Shown here one piece after another: positions 1 to 13,489 of a stretch of 64,000 nucleotides of DNA. The notes beneath the pieces are model-generated. The model had not been told where the DNA came from. It saw only the letters and a list, made by a program, of their open reading frames with translations, and did no database searches. A program made the translations under genes and the position numbers. The stretch's first letter is position 1; every line of letters starts with the position of its first letter. The stretch comes from Rotaria sp. Silwood1 (lineage: Eukaryota > Rotifera > Eurotatoria > Philodinida > Philodinidae). Location of the stretch: contig CAJNOP010000076.1 of NCBI GenBank assembly GCA_905250075.1, positions 638,104 through 702,103 of the forward strand. Direction: 5' to 3'.

Positions 1-3000
1 AAATAATGATTTGATTATGGATATGAAAATTTAAAGAAAACCAAGACGAATCGTTTAAAAATATGTCTTTTTTCAACCGTACGATATTTCTGTAATTCTA
101 TCAATATGTTCATCTTACTTATCATAAAAAAAAAAGGTCATATTTTATTTTTCTAATAATGATTATGAAGTATGACCACTTGAAGAAGTGCACTCATTGT
201 AGAATCTTTAATTATAGATGACATAATAAGATTATTGAAGGTTTCTTTAAGTGAAAATAAAGACAAAAAAACAAAGAACCACTATCTATCAAAATAGTAG
301 ATTGTGTTTCTTGCACATAGAAGTTTGTTTACTTAAAAACAATGCCTGAAAGAAAGGTCAGTAGAGTTTTATTTTTAGAAAATCAAACAAACTTTTAATA
401 AAGATTTCGAGAGAGAGAGAGAGTTTTTTTTCATAGTGTAGTAATGATTTAATAAACACATGAGTAGAATAACGTGCAAAAAAAAAGTAACACTCTCGAA
501 AAAAGCGCAAAGATGTTAAAACATCATATTATTTTTTATTCAATGTTTGAAATTACCAACTGAATCAAGATAGAGTATGACATGTTTAAGAATTTGATAA
601 TAACTAAATTAAAAAATACATGTTTAGAGAATAGATATTTTAGAAAACTTCATGCACTAAAAAGATTTGTGTACGAAAAACTCTCAGTGTATATTTTTAA
701 TTATTTTCAATCTTTGGAAAATGAAAGTAAGATTGTCAATATTTATTGATTCAAATATAGAATATATTATACGAAAAAATTAACAATTAATATACTATTA
801 ATATTCATATTTTCTCAAAGAAAAACTTCAGAAAGCCTAGAAGTTATTTTTATTCATTTCATGACATTAAATTATTATTTTTTTTCTATATGATTCTCGA
901 TTCTTAGTTGAAAAGAACTTCATGATGAGCACAGCTCCTTTTGATTACATAAGATTTATTTTAAATTCTAGAATAATAATTAATTAGAAATGTATTATTT
1001 ATAGTTTATTATTGATAAGAAAAAAATTGTAACATTCATTATTGAAATATAAATAGGTCTAAAATAAACTAAATCATAAACTAAATTTTGTAATCAAGAC
1101 TGTCATTAGATGATGGATTAGAAGAAAAGTATTGTCTGAATATTTTCTTTCTTTTTTTCATTAGTATCATTCAGAATAATAGTTTGCATGATTAATAATT
1201 TTGAAGTATTAGAATTAATTGATGTATAGAAAAAAAATTGCATTATATTTTGATGAAGAACATTCTTTTAAATCATATTATACAAAATAAATTCTATTTT
1301 TGTATAGTTTAATTAATTTGAAATATTTTTTAAGTTAAATCTATTTCTATTTTCTTTGATATATGACAAAATTTACAATAAGTTAAATATAAAATCAGAC
1401 TAGTGCTTGTGAAGAAAAAGAAAGACATTTGACATGTTCGACAATAAAAGTCTTTGTCATAGTAAACATCTGTTTCTTGAGGAAATGGATCGTAAAGTGA
1501 ATTACTATTAACAAGATTAATATTGAAAACATTCTCGGAAATGACATTTTCTTCTTCAGAGACATTTGATCAAAATTAACTCGATAATGTGTACGTATTT
1601 TTATGCATACTTTTGGTCGAAATACTTCACTATACCCTTTAGAATTCGCGAATTTTGGAACATTAATATCTACTATTCAGAAGCCTATTTTTGTGTTTTA
1701 TTTTTGCATTCAAAATATCATTCTATTCATGGCTCTAGTCAATTACTAGGAGTGATTTTATTCTCATGGGATAGTACAATGAAAGTGGTAAATTCTATGA
1801 TGCTGATACAAAAACTAATTAGAAGATTAATGTGTTTGATTTAGCAAATCATTTCCCTTATAAAATATTTCTAACCGTTTATTATATAAATATTACTTTG
1901 ACAATTACAACACATTTATAATAATAATGTCAGAGATTGATTATTGATATTTATAAAAATAATAAACAAATAGTGATGCTGAAAACTATCTATAGATATT
2001 ATCTTGATCTTAATACAAAAAGTGAGAATATACATTTGAATTTTGCATTAAAATATTTCTATAAAGTGTTTTGAACTTATGAAAATTCTCTCTAAAAGTA
2101 GATCGTAAATTTTTTGATGCCTATTTTTTTTAAAATGAGGATTTATTGAGACAGACATTACTTATATTAAAAAAAATCACAGCGAAAAAAAAAATAAACG
2201 TTAAAACGGATCTTCTTCAAAAATTTTTTTTACACGATTTCATCTCTCAACTTGTCTATTAAAGTAATAAAACAAACAAAAAGATAGAATCAACGACATC
2301 TTCTCCTGTTTTTATTCGATATCAAGATAAGAAAATGCCTTTTAGAGATAGGAAGTTCTTCTGTTTATCTAGATAATATCATCTCATATACATGCTGATA
2401 ATGTTTTCTAACGAATCTATATACAAATAAACATATATAGATAGTTAGATTTTCTGCGAAATTATAATAAAAATAATCATGTTAATAAATCATTCTTTCT
2501 TAATTAAATGAATATATTTATGAATTCATGCATACTGAATATGCAAATCTTTTTGATTAAACTTTTAAGTAAAAAGCAATTTTTTCTTAGAAGTATTTCA
2601 TTTAAATTTAAGATATACACGCCGAGCGTGATAAAAGGTTTGCAACATTCTATCACTCTGTAATTATTCGAAAACTCATCTAAAATGAGTTTGATCTGTT
2701 CGTAGACGGTTTTTGTAGATTACTTATTACGAAAACTAAATATTCTTGAAACAATTATAATATATTATTAAAATTTGTATGAAAAGTACGTACCATTACA
2801 TGAATCAAATCAGCCAAACTTGTAGTTTTTTTTTTTTATCTCATAGTTTTAATTTAAAATTAATAGAAGTCTATATAGAGAATTGAACTCTGTATCATCT
2901 GAGAGGATACTAAGGATTATTTATTATTGCTTTGTTTAAATATTTGCAAAACAAAAAAAATGAAAAATATTGTACAGTTTTTGTCATAATCAATATTCTC

Positions 3001-3830
3001 AATAGGAATAGGCAAATAATATTTAATTTTCATTTATATAAGCTATGGATATTGAAAAATTTTTGTGTTTTATTTAATTCTCTATATCATGATAGAGTCT
3101 AAAGGAAAATAGTGCTTATTAAAAGAAATTTTATCAGGAAAAAAAGCAATTAAAGTAAAACACATACATTTAACAATATAAAACAATGAGCACAGATCAC
3201 ATGAGGCATGAGTGAAGATTTGCACAATTGAAACAGCGCGATATGCCAACAGAACAGAATGACACTAATATGATGTTATGGAAGAGAAAACTCGAACTTG
3301 ACGCTGATTCTGAAGAAACGGACACGTTGCCATTTTTCTCCCTCGTTTTTGACACATGTTTTATTTGAACAATAATGACAATATTTCCATCCAAATGATT
3401 AACAGTTTTACCATAATTAGCCATCTTGATTATTGAATTAATTTTGTTTATGTTTTCTGTCAAGAATATTTGAGAAAATATTATTTATATAATGTTAGAA
3501 AGAAAAAACATATACAAATATTTTCTCATTTTATTCTTAAAGGATAACTCATTAAGTAAAATAGTTTTTAATCAAGTAGTATTGAAAAGCTTTGACTGAA
3601 ATAAGTCATACATAACAATGGATTTTTATGCCTGTTTATTTATTAAAAAGTTCAGAAAAAAAAAGTAATGTGAAAGTCACCATATTTTAGAAATCAAAAG
3701 AAAAAAATTTACTCATGAAAATGCTTGTTTTCACATCATTTTGAACTCTTTAGTAAATGTCCACAGAAAAAAATCAATTCAAAACAATTAAAATATGATG
3801 TAAACTTTTTTTCCTAACAGATTGTCAATA
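1..3830. other. AT-rich intergenic DNA, no gene recognised
   Basis: No open frame longer than about 90 codons has bdelloid-like coding character, and nothing resembles a known protein. A short GA microsatellite lies near 410-422. Reading frames near 1566-1844 (+) and 3197-3463 (-) are short and unrecognised. I see no tRNA-like or transposon-like structure. Confidence 0.5.
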
Positions 3831-3844
3831 TATTATCATCATCT
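3824..3844 (+). promoter_or_regulatory. Splice-acceptor-like site just upstream of the receptor ATG
   Basis: A T-rich tract followed by CTAACAG ends about 24 bases before the receptor ATG at 3845, with no coding exon seen upstream. In a bdelloid, where spliced-leader trans-splicing has been reported, this could be a trans-splice acceptor. It could equally end an ordinary 5'-UTR intron. Confidence 0.3.
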
Positions 3845-4780
3845 ATGGCAATATCAGAAACATCATTAAGTCGTTCAATTAAATTTTGGATTTTACTTGT
3901 TTTTCAAATTCCATCGATTCTATGTTCTATTTTTGTTTTATATAATATGTTTACTTTACAAACATATCGTCGTGCATTAGCTAATCATGTTATAATAGCA
4001 ATGCTTATTGTTAGTATTTTATCTATTACAATTGATCTTTCATTAACACTTAATTATCTACGTGAAGGTATTGTTAATCCTCAATCAGTATCATTTTGTT
4101 TGTTTTGGATGTATATTGATTATTCATTATATGCAAGTGGAATGCTTTTAACAACATGGGCATCATTTGAACGACATATTCTTGTTTTTGCTTCACAATA
4201 TTTTCGTTCATCATATAAAATTATTTTTGCTCATTATTTACCAATTATAATTTGTTTAATTTATCCATTTATTTTCTATATTTATACAATACCTTTTTAT
4301 ACATGTGAAAATGATGTAGTACATTTTCATATAATACTTTGTGGTTCACCATGTTTTAAACGTGAATCATATATATTGAATTGGTATGATATGTTAATGC
4401 ATAGTGTATTACCATGTGCATTTATAGTAACATTTAGTTTAGCTTTATTAATTCGAGTTATAAGACAAAAACGTCGTTTACAACGAAAATTATTTTCATG
4501 GAGAAAACAACGTCGAATGATTATACAATTACTATCAATTACTTGTCTATATATTATTATAAATATACCATTATTTATTATTATTTTTATTCAACAATGT
4601 TGTTTAAAGACATTTGCTGTTGTTGAACATGAGCTGTATTTGTTTTATTTATATTATTTTTTATTAATATTTTTACCATTTGTATGTCTTGGATCACTCG
4701 GCAATTTACGAGAAAAGTTTGGAAGATTTAAACCTTGTTGTAAAAAAAGTTCAATACAAGCACCAGTTATGAACGGTTGA
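3845..4780 (+). CDS. Rhodopsin-like seven-transmembrane receptor (bdelloid-type, intronless)
   Basis: A single-exon protein of 311 residues that reads as a class A-like G-protein-coupled receptor in the plasma membrane. The ligand cannot be inferred. Hydrophobic segments fall at roughly residues 12-35, 47-69, 84-107, 126-149, 187-208, 227-250 and 263-285. TM3 is preceded by a Cys at about 85 and followed by SFERH at 107-111, standing where the E/DRY motif sits. Further cysteines in the second extracellular loop could pair with the Cys near TM3. A basic third loop (RQKRRLQRK, then WRKQRRM) fits G-protein coupling. The classical TM7 NPxxY is not obvious, which is common in divergent rotifer receptors. 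The ATG was chosen because a splice-acceptor-like site precedes it and the frame is closed upstream. The family call is firm. Coupling and ligand are unknown. Confidence 0.8.
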   Translation: MAISETSLSRSIKFWILLVFQIPSILCSIFVLYNMFTLQTYRRALANHVIIAMLIVSILSITIDLSLTLNYLREGIVNPQSVSFCLFWMYIDYSLYASGMLLTTWASFERHILVFASQYFRSSYKIIFAHYLPIIICLIYPFIFYIYTIPFYTCENDVVHFHIILCGSPCFKRESYILNWYDMLMHSVLPCAFIVTFSLALLIRVIRQKRRLQRKLFSWRKQRRMIIQLLSITCLYIIINIPLFIIIFIQQCCLKTFAVVEHELYLFYLYYFLLIFLPFVCLGSLGNLREKFGRFKPCCKKSSIQAPVMNG

Positions 4781-7595
4781 AGAACATTATGTCAGCAAAC
4801 TGTGTGTGTATGGTTGCGGCGAAGTAACGCATTATCTCGTATATCTTACACAACATCAGAGATGGTCAACTATAACTATGTGTTTCTTCAACTTTAACTC
4901 CTCAACTGTATATGTCATTCCAAACTGACGTCAATTTAAATTCACTCAATTTCATCTCATTATTCATGGAATGTACGTCTAGTTCAGAGTTGGAGTTGTC
5001 CGTCTTTTTCTTTTTTTAACATAAAATCTTTCTTCATATAGTAATTATATATGAATCATACACTACGACAAACAAAACTTTACTAATTGGAGATAGATTA
5101 ATGTTAATAAAAAATACAAGACTATATAAGTCCTTATACTCAATATTTAATCAACTTATTTACCATGCAAAGTACTGTATTATACCCGTTGGTGCGTTTT
5201 TATTACTTTCTCTACACATACTCGAAATTCCTATTATGTGTTACGATAATCTTGAAATCGGAGAGCCGCATGATTTTCGTTTAAACATTGTTACAAAGTT
5301 CTATACTTTTCAATGATCAATTCTTTTTCGAAAATTTTGATATGAAATTTCGTTTGTTTTCAATTCGCTTCATAAAATGAGGATTTTTGAATAAGAACTG
5401 TTCTTTTTCTGACATAGTGGAAATAGGTTTCAGTAGCAACAGTGATTAGATCGAATATATGCTATCATCTTTCGAAATTTTCATTGTATCAAAGATCGAT
5501 TGTTGAAGTTAAAAATGTGTTCATCACTCTTGTATTTTAAATAAAACTTAAATTGTTATGATTATAAATGAATATAATTGATTTAATTTACTGTCTTGTT
5601 GATAAGTGTTTGTGTAAGCGTTGTTATAGGGACATCAGTGCTAGCTAAATACCGAGTGACCAATAATGAATGGTCATGCTTTGCATTCTATTTTTCATTA
5701 CATGATGCATCTCATTGCAAGAACAAAATATACAAAAAGGTCCAGCGTGAAAAGCTCTGTGGTTTACAAAGCAAAGCTTATTTCCAGCGGTTTAGCTAGG
5801 AGTTTTTATTTCATAGGCTGTTTCCAGCTAAACCACTAGAAGTTCGTTACTCTCAACTAAGAGGCAAGCTCGTTCACTTATTGTGTCCTGTTCCACAAAT
5901 ATACTCTTCAATTTTCAAATATTTGAATATATTGTGTCAAAAAAAGTAACTAAGCACAAATAAACCATTGGCAAACTTCAGTGGAATAATGAGTATTTTG
6001 AAAAAGAAAAACCATCGAATACATATTATTGTAAGCATTGATTTAATGAGCGAAATTAGTCAGTTGGTCTCTCTGGATCGTTTGGTTAGATCACAAAAAG
6101 ATACAATGTGTTAAAATGACTATACTCAGCTCTTTGTACAAGTATGTGTATCAAGATTTTTAGCATTGGGATATTAGTACTATTGCAAAAGAAATCATGA
6201 GCTATTGCTTTTGAGTTTGTAGTCTATCGTCTAATGGTCGTACCCTTTGCTACGCCACTGATTAAGATTTCTCGCTTTGACATTTGAACAATAGGGGCAT
6301 AAGATAAATCACTAGTATTGGTCTTAATCAAATTTAGCACACTTGGTTGTTCAATTAAATCTAACAAATTTAAATTCTTAATAGGAACAGTTTCAACTGA
6401 TATCATTGTTGTCAGCATCATTATCACTATTAAATTCTCTAAAAATAATGTTATAACAAGTCAAAATACTTTTTGTCGTCGAAAAATCATGTAAAACAAT
6501 ATCACAGACAAATCCTGATAAAGTAACTGTGATGTATGTTTATCGAAATGTGAATGTAACAGTTGATTTTATTGTTGATGACATTTCTAAATGTAATCGT
6601 CTTCAAGTTTTTTAGATCGCACTAATTATTGTTTTTTTTTTCAATAGAATCCAATGAAAGAAGCAGCTGAAATTAGATATTATTCGATTTAAAAATGATC
6701 AGAAATGAAAGTAAACATCAGTTCTTTTCCAGTGGATACAACCTGTCGGATTTCTATATTTATTGTTTAAAACCAATGCGACGAAACATATGTGCGAGAA
6801 TACGTTATCTGATTTATTTCGAAAAACATATTCTATCATCTTGGAAGGCATTATTTAGAAGCCACCTCTCTGTCGCCATCAAGTTCAATTTTATGGATTT
6901 ATTCATATAGTGAAGGAATAAAAGTTTCGAAAGAATCAATACCAACATATTCTATAACTAGAAATTCCATTGAATTCTGTTGTTCAAATGATTCATAAAA
7001 CTGATTCTTTGATGTATCGTAAACAGTTGACTATTCTACTTTGTCTGTGTAAAATTCGAAAGTCCAACATTGTCTAAGAGTTGTATATTGATGTTGGAAC
7101 ATCGAATTATTCAATTGAACTTCGCCAATGATTCTTGATTCTATAATTCTTTCTACTGAAAACTATTAATTTCCTGCTGTTATATGCGTACAAAGGATCA
7201 ACAGTTGACCTCAATCTGTAGAACGTAATTTTTTCACAGGATATGATTGTTTCAATGAATGTTCGATATTTTTTAATCAATAATGCAAAAATATACTACA
7301 ATATCAGTTGGTTGAGAAATGGTCAGATTTATCGATCAAATTCTGAAAGAATTTAAAACAGCTATGTTGATATACTGAAGGCTCTTTATTTTTTATTAAT
7401 TATCAATTCAAGAGAAGAAAAAAAAAATTCTACAAAGAAAAATACATTCTATTCTAATATGCATATTACACAGTTTCAAAAATAAAGAAAAAAAGAAAAA
7501 AATTTTTTTTTTGATTTGAATATACTTAGAAAATAACTGACAGTTCAAATGAAATACTTGCTATTAATTTATATACAGTATAACGAACGACTATA
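4781..7595. other. Intergenic, nothing recognised
   Basis: Only short open frames without similarity or plausible introns (for example 5596-5799 + and 6224-6427 -). A small imperfect inverted pair around 5785-5835 (GGTTTAGCT and AGCTAAACC cores) is the only structure seen. Confidence 0.45.
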
Positions 7596-9946
7596 TTAAT
7601 AAACATCCGTAGTATTATTCATTATTGAATCAATCATGATTGTTGTTTCATTAAGATTTTTAGGTGGAATAGATTTTCGAATTACTACTTTACATCGTCC
7701 ATTAGAAATTATTTTTGGTTCAACACCTTGTTTATTTGTCATTAATTCAATCATTTTTATATAGGCTAATTTTTGTGCTTGTCGTCGTGATTTATGTATA
7801 CCATTAGATAATATAATTTTCGAATTAAGTATAAGTCGATAAAACCAAATATATTTATTATTTAATGTTTTTAATTGTTCATTACAAGTAATTAATAAAG
7901 GTGAAGTTATAAGTGATTGTATATATTCAATATCATCTGTTGGTGAAACTTGAGAATTAACAAGACAATCACGTAATTGAGAAACAAGTATAATATCAGC
8001 CATTAATGGATGACTATCACTATAAATTTATATTAACAATGAAAATAGAATGTTATAAAAAAAGAAATTTTTACCCTTCAAAATCACTTGTATCAGAAAG
8101 AAGATTTGCCCATTTAGCTTCTTCTTCAAAATTAGTATCATCATATTCTAAAATAACATCATAGTAGTTCTTGAATGTTTGTTGAAAAATAAATTTCTCT
8201 ATGACAATATCTCAAGAATAAGATCGATGAACTTTTGTATCAGTAACATTTTACTATACCTAATAAATTGTTTGTCTATCCAAGTACAATCAACGTCTAT
8301 CAGCACGATTTAGCTCATTACAATGAAAGGACATGCGCCTCTATCTCACCATCAATAAAGTAAAAAAAAACTGTTCTGATCGCTGTGTGAATTGTTTTCT
8401 TAACAATATCAAATTAATGAAAATTTACAATTTGATGATAAAAGATTTATTAATTCAGTATAGTTTAGTTTCCTCTGTATGATTCTTCTCATATCTAAAT
8501 TTATTTTCTAATAAACCTTTCTATAAATGTTTGTGTCAATATTAAAAGACTTGTAAAATTTATATTTTAACAGAATAATCGAACATCTATTAAAGTAATT
8601 TTAGTTTTACTATGATTTAAATGTAGATATATGAAGAGCATTATTTTACTTGAGAAATATTTTCGTGTTAGTATTTGTTATTCTACTTACTATCATTATC
8701 TGAATTATTCTCTTTGTTTTGAATTTTGTTCTTATCTACAACAAAATAATATTAAAAAAAAAAGCAACAATTTATTTGATTTTTAAAATTAATTTTTACC
8801 AAATGAGTATTCTTTTTCAATTTGTGAATTAGATTGTTTAATTAATGAAAGACCATCTTCATTCAATAATTTCATTGTTTCATTAATCTTGATTTCTTCA
8901 AAAAAAAAATAAAAAACGAAGAATCAATTAATGAAAAAATAATCTACAACGAATAGATTAAGCAAAATATTTACTTGTTATTGGTGTTGATAATGGTGAA
9001 TGACAACTTTGTGGATATTCATTTGTACGTGAAAAAAAATAATCACTAGGTTTACCAAATAATGCTGAACAAAAGAAGAAGAAAAAAAAAGACATTCATT
9101 AATAACATATATGAACGAATAATAATCAACTAAAACTAAACCTGGTCGACGTATTCCTGAACTACTTGATGATGAATTTCGACGACGACGTGGTTGATGT
9201 CGTAATTGAATATCAGTTTGTGGAACAAGAGCAGCATTTGGTACATTATTATGATGATGATTATGTAATGGTGTTTTAGCAGTTTTATTAAACATTAATG
9301 GAACAGAATTTGTTGGTGGTGATGGAGATGATTTTACTGAATTTCCAAGTTGTTGTACTTTACCATCAATTGAACATGATGATGAATCTGATGATATGTC
9401 TGAAAAAATTTATTTATTTACAAAATAATATAAAATAAAATAAAACTACAAACGTTGATGAAATGCTATATCTTCTGTATGCATATGAGCAGTTATTTGT
9501 GTAGTTTGAGCCCATGATTGAATACGTTTAACAACAAAAGCTCGAACTGTTTCATCATAATGTCTAAAATTTATAAAAAATAAATTCTTATATTGTTTTT
9601 TTTTGTTTTTCTTGAAGAATTGTTACTTACGAAATTACCCAAGTAACTTTTTCAAATGGATCTTTTGTACCATGTGTTTGTAAATCAATAATACAAGATG
9701 TAAATTGTCTTAAATCATTTAAACGTTTATCCTATTAAATAATAAAATAAATTAGACAAAACAAAAGAAACTATTAACTGATTCATACTTGAAAGCCACA
9801 AAATTCTCGACGAATATCAAAATCATCTGAATCTGAACGAACTTGTGTTGTAATAATTGTAGTCTTTACATAATTATTAAAAAAATAAATATATAATGAA
9901 ACAAAAAAAAAAAACTTTGAATAAAGTATTCTTTTACTTCAGTCAT
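7596..9946 (-). CDS. Ten-exon gene of unknown function with a dsRBD-like C-terminal segment
   Basis: I do not recognise this gene. Exons on the minus strand: 9946-9938, 9863-9789, 9731-9631, 9563-9454, 9399-9142, 9064-8975, 8895-8800, 8735-8691, 8210-8075 and 8019-7596. All introns are GT..AG, phases agree throughout, and the sum is 1344 nt (447 aa). The N-terminal third (residues ~15-95) is compact, with RREFCGF and a helical stretch ending near QSWAQTTQ. The middle is low complexity, rich in Ser, Pro and His, with a basic RRRR patch and short acidic exons. The last exon has a segment ending HKSRRQAQKLAYIKMIELM, resembling the final helix of a double-stranded-RNA-binding fold. The layout loosely recalls CDKN2AIP-type nuclear proteins, but the XTBD core motif is not seen, so no name is given. 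Nine introns are short except the eighth (8211-8690, 480 bp). A decayed inverted copy lies at 15080-15700. Confidence 0.7.
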
Positions 9947-12603
9947 TGTATTTGAATCTATGTAAATATTCGACGAAATGGAAATAATTAAAGAAAGTTT
10001 AGTCGTACATCGATATATATATGTATGTACATAAAGAATAAGATAAAGACAATACCTCCCTATATTTTCTTCTAAGAGAATTACGGCGAATTTGTTTCTT
10101 AAAAGAACGAAAAGACATTTTCGTCGAATCAAGATTCAACATGAAATAAAAAGACGTGTACTGGAACTCGAGGGCATTGGATATATACGGGTCACATTAA
10201 AAATCTTACACGAGAAAATATAAAACCTGTTGATAATGTACATGAACTGAGATATTCTAATGTTCAAGTATTTACAGTAGATTTAATGTATTAAAATTTA
10301 GTTTTTTCTTTTCTTAGTAAAAAAAAAAAGTTTATGAGACTCAAAACTTTCACACTATTGCTCTCTATATTTGTTAGTACATAAAAACCAATGTACATAG
10401 TCTAAAATTCGTATATCTCAGCTTTGTACATGTCATTAACAATTTCTATTTTAAATTTGTTAGCTCACTAATGAGAACTTTATTTTGATCGAAAAATATT
10501 GAATGTTCTCGATGTATGATACACGTCCTTCTATTGTTAGATAAAGGATACCATCGAATAAGGCCGTAAATTGGCCATCTTCCTAGATTTCATATTCAAT
10601 GAGCTAGAAAGATAGAACATTTATAACTGTGGTACCTACAAGTTTTTCTTTTATAAACTTAGTATGAATAGTGATCATGTTGACTTTTGTTTTCTCTCTC
10701 AGATGATACAGGATTTAATGGATACGATAGATAATTTTGTAGAGCACTATTGTATCTAAAAACGAAAGTACTGCTAAAAATCTTTATGATCAAAAACTAT
10801 GTCGTCTGATATTTTATAAATCTATATAGTTTACAGAAAAATCTATTCTATGCTAAGGCTCATTTCCATTGAAGAATATCGACATTGTCACATTAAACTT
10901 TAATCTAATTTCAACTTCAGATCAAAATAAATATCGTATTTGAAGTTAATATAAAAAAAGTAATTACATCATATCATGCATATGTCAGCATAAATTAATT
11001 TTTAATAGAATAAATTCCGAGTGAGTAACAGGCAAAATTTGAGAAGAAAATTGTTGAGGGAAATCATATCGTTTTTTTATTGAGCAAAAAGTCTGTTTGT
11101 AGTGAAATAATTATGATATGATGTACTTTTTTGTGCTAATCTCGCATATAATATTTATTTTGCTCTGAAATTACACATATTAATCAAAAAATATCTTTCC
11201 ATATAAATGAATGTCTATACGAAGCTCAATATGATCGTTTTCTACAATCGTACAATCTCGTAAATGACATAGTAGTGACGTCTATGTTGGAACAAAATTT
11301 TTCTTTTGGTTTCAAATTCTTATGATTATATTTCGAAAATGAGTAGAGATCATACATGATCCTTAGTATTAAAGAGCTCGAATGTTTCTCTGATTAATTA
11401 GCAATTCGCAAAATGTTACTCAGTTCGATTTATTATCAATTGCCGAAAAATTGTGTCTAATATCGTAATCACGATAAAATTTGATTTAATCACTTATTTT
11501 TCACGACATACGAGTAATCATGATTTTACATTGACTTTTTCAATGATCAGCAATGTAGCCACTACTTTAATCATATAAAAAGATTTTGTCTTCATCGATT
11601 TTTGTCAACATAACAAATACAATATCTGTTAATAACTTAAAGCCATATTCCTAATTCCATAAATGTAGTATAGAATTAGTTAGAAAAAACTATTCAATAA
11701 ACTTGATCTTTGTTGCATTCTGAACCGAATAATGCGGTTAAAAAAAGCGATTTACGAATGAACGATAGTTAGTAAGGATATGCATACAATGCAAGGATGT
11801 ATGTTTATATGAAAATGACGTCAAAGATGTGTCTTCTTTTTTTGTTTTATGTCTTGTAGAAAGTATACAATGTATCTACTTTCACAGTGAATACATGATG
11901 TGCTATTGTAGTTACATAATTGACAACTGAACAAGGCATCAAAGAAGTAAAAACAAAAAAAAAAGAGAACATGCACAGCAATATTCAAAAGCAAGAAAAC
12001 AACAAACAATGTCTTAGAAACGTTTTTTACTTGAATTATTGTTTGCTTTTTCAGGAGCAAAAAAAGAAACTTTGTGTATCAAAAATGTTTATCCCACTAT
12101 AAGAATATACATGTTACACTTCCAATCATATACTATTTATTCGAAAGTTATGAAATCAAAAACTCTAGCTTCGATGATTTCAGTCGTTCATAGAAACTTC
12201 ATAAAAAAGCGATGGTTTCCATTATTACAGACATTCTGTAATCATATCGTTTTAACGTTAAAAAGCTTTAAAAAAAGAACAAACATACATAAATGGATCG
12301 TATACCAGATATTTCTATGTATTGATAACGAAGTTAACTTCTTCTGTTACTTCGATGACCAAATCAAATTCAATCTACATATTATTAGATATTTGTTGTT
12401 CGAGTTTTTGTATTCTTTACACTAGTTTTCTCTTCAGAGAAATTTAATCACATGTTCAATGTTAGAGCAGTTTCTTACAAGACAATTATGTATGTCGTTA
12501 ATTATTTTATTTATTAATACTTCTTGCAGATTACTAATATTTATTTTAAGGTTATTTTTTCATAAGTGGATGTTTTTTTGGAAAAAGGAAAAATTCCTTT
12601 CAT
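9947..12603. other. Intergenic, includes start of the CAP duplication unit
   Basis: No gene recognised. From about 11605 the sequence aligns by eye with 17120 onward and 21880 onward, for example around 11660-11720, so the first unit of the tandem duplication begins near here. Short frames at 11821-12425 have no counterpart conserved as protein in the other copies. Confidence 0.5.
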
Positions 12604-13291
12604 TTAACAATTTGGTGGTAAAACATTGTCTTCAAAAAATCCTGGATTAACAATATTTCCACCAGGATAATAATTTGCTACAATATAAACTTCACGTCCA
12701 TCTGGTGAGTGAGCTATTCCAACACCCATTTTTCTCGATGATCTCCATACCATTTGTGTGAAATGACCGGTTTCTGATGAATATTTTGGTCTGTCAAAAT
12801 TATGCATTGCTATTTCACCATACCAACTTTGTATTGCATCTCTTGCAGAAGCTTGTGCTTCACCATGAGATATCCATTGCATGTATAGATTTTCTCCTAA
12901 TGCTTCATTTCCAAGTTTATTTCCACTATGTTCGAATGTTGATGTAGCTGCTAAATATTCAGCATATGATTGAGCTATTTGATTCAATCGTTGATCAATA
13001 ACAAGTGGTGGTGCACAATGACGTGCACGATGATAGTTATGTAATTTTAGCATTTCAGCTTCAAACTTTGAATTTGATGAACGATGACGATGACTCCTCT
13101 CTTTAAAAATAGAACAATATTTGTTTTGATTTTTATGTTCTCGTTAACATACGATGTCGATGTCGTCGATGATGTCTTCCATGCATATCTACAGAATACA
13201 TTTGTGGATGTTGATAACGATGTCGAGGTTGAGGAAACGATCGTCCATGATAATAATGATGATGACCTGAGTGTCGTGTTGGATATGCCAT
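12604..13291 (-). CDS. GAPR-1/GLIPR2-like CAP (SCP/TAPS) domain protein, copy 1
   Basis: Two exons, 13291-13149 and 13096-12604, separated by a 52-bp intron, give 211 aa. Residues 1-60 are a His/Arg-rich, low-complexity head without a signal peptide. Residues ~60-211 form a complete CAP domain. The helix motif around HNYHRARH, the FEHSG His, GENLY, the WYGEI Glu, SETGHFTQMVW and the C-terminal GNIVNPGFFEDNVLPPNC are all present, matching the Golgi-associated plant-pathogenesis-related protein 1 pattern. The four metal/active-site-like residues of the family (two His, two Glu) appear kept. GAPR-1 proteins are cytosolic and membrane-associated, and the lack of a signal peptide agrees with that. 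The start at 13291 is chosen because it is the first ATG downstream of a conserved TATA box and aligns with the start of copy 2. The exon 2 acceptor is set by phase, since several AGs are clustered there. Copy 2 at 18652-19340 is broken. Confidence 0.8.
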
Positions 13292-13481
13292 AAATTTATA
13301 AAATCTTGGATCCCTAAACAAAGATATATTGATGCAAGAAAAACTCTCGAACAAATATTTACATTGATATAGTGAATATTTTCAACCAAGGTTTAATTTA
13401 AATGTACAGTAAAAACAATCCACCAAGATAGTACACCTGTACGTTAATAGATATTTACATAGATTTGTGGTTTTCGCGTCG

Positions 13482-13489
13482 CTTATATA
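13482..13489 (-). promoter_or_regulatory. TATA box of CAP copy 1
   Basis: TATATAAG on the minus strand lies about 190 bp upstream of the CAP start codon and is kept at the same relative position in copy 2 (19535-19542), although the surrounding non-coding DNA has diverged. Between it and the ORF there is a short leader whose only ATGs are directly followed by stop codons. Confidence 0.55.

Noticed and set aside
1566-1844. 92-codon plus-strand frame
   Set aside because: No similarity, no supporting exon joins, and amino-acid content typical of random AT-rich DNA.
3197-3463. 88-codon minus-strand frame with a Ser-rich stretch
   Set aside because: The frame depends on a non-ATG start, no clear partner exons were found, and no family was recognised.
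8160-8176. Acceptor ending ATTCAAG for exon 9 of the unknown gene
   Set aside because: It puts the next exon out of frame. The acceptor after CTTGAG, giving exon start 8210, restores phase.
13084-13293. Plus-strand frame of 69 codons rich in Asp and Val
   Set aside because: It is antisense to the His/Arg-rich first exon of the CAP gene. Its acidic composition simply mirrors the His codons.
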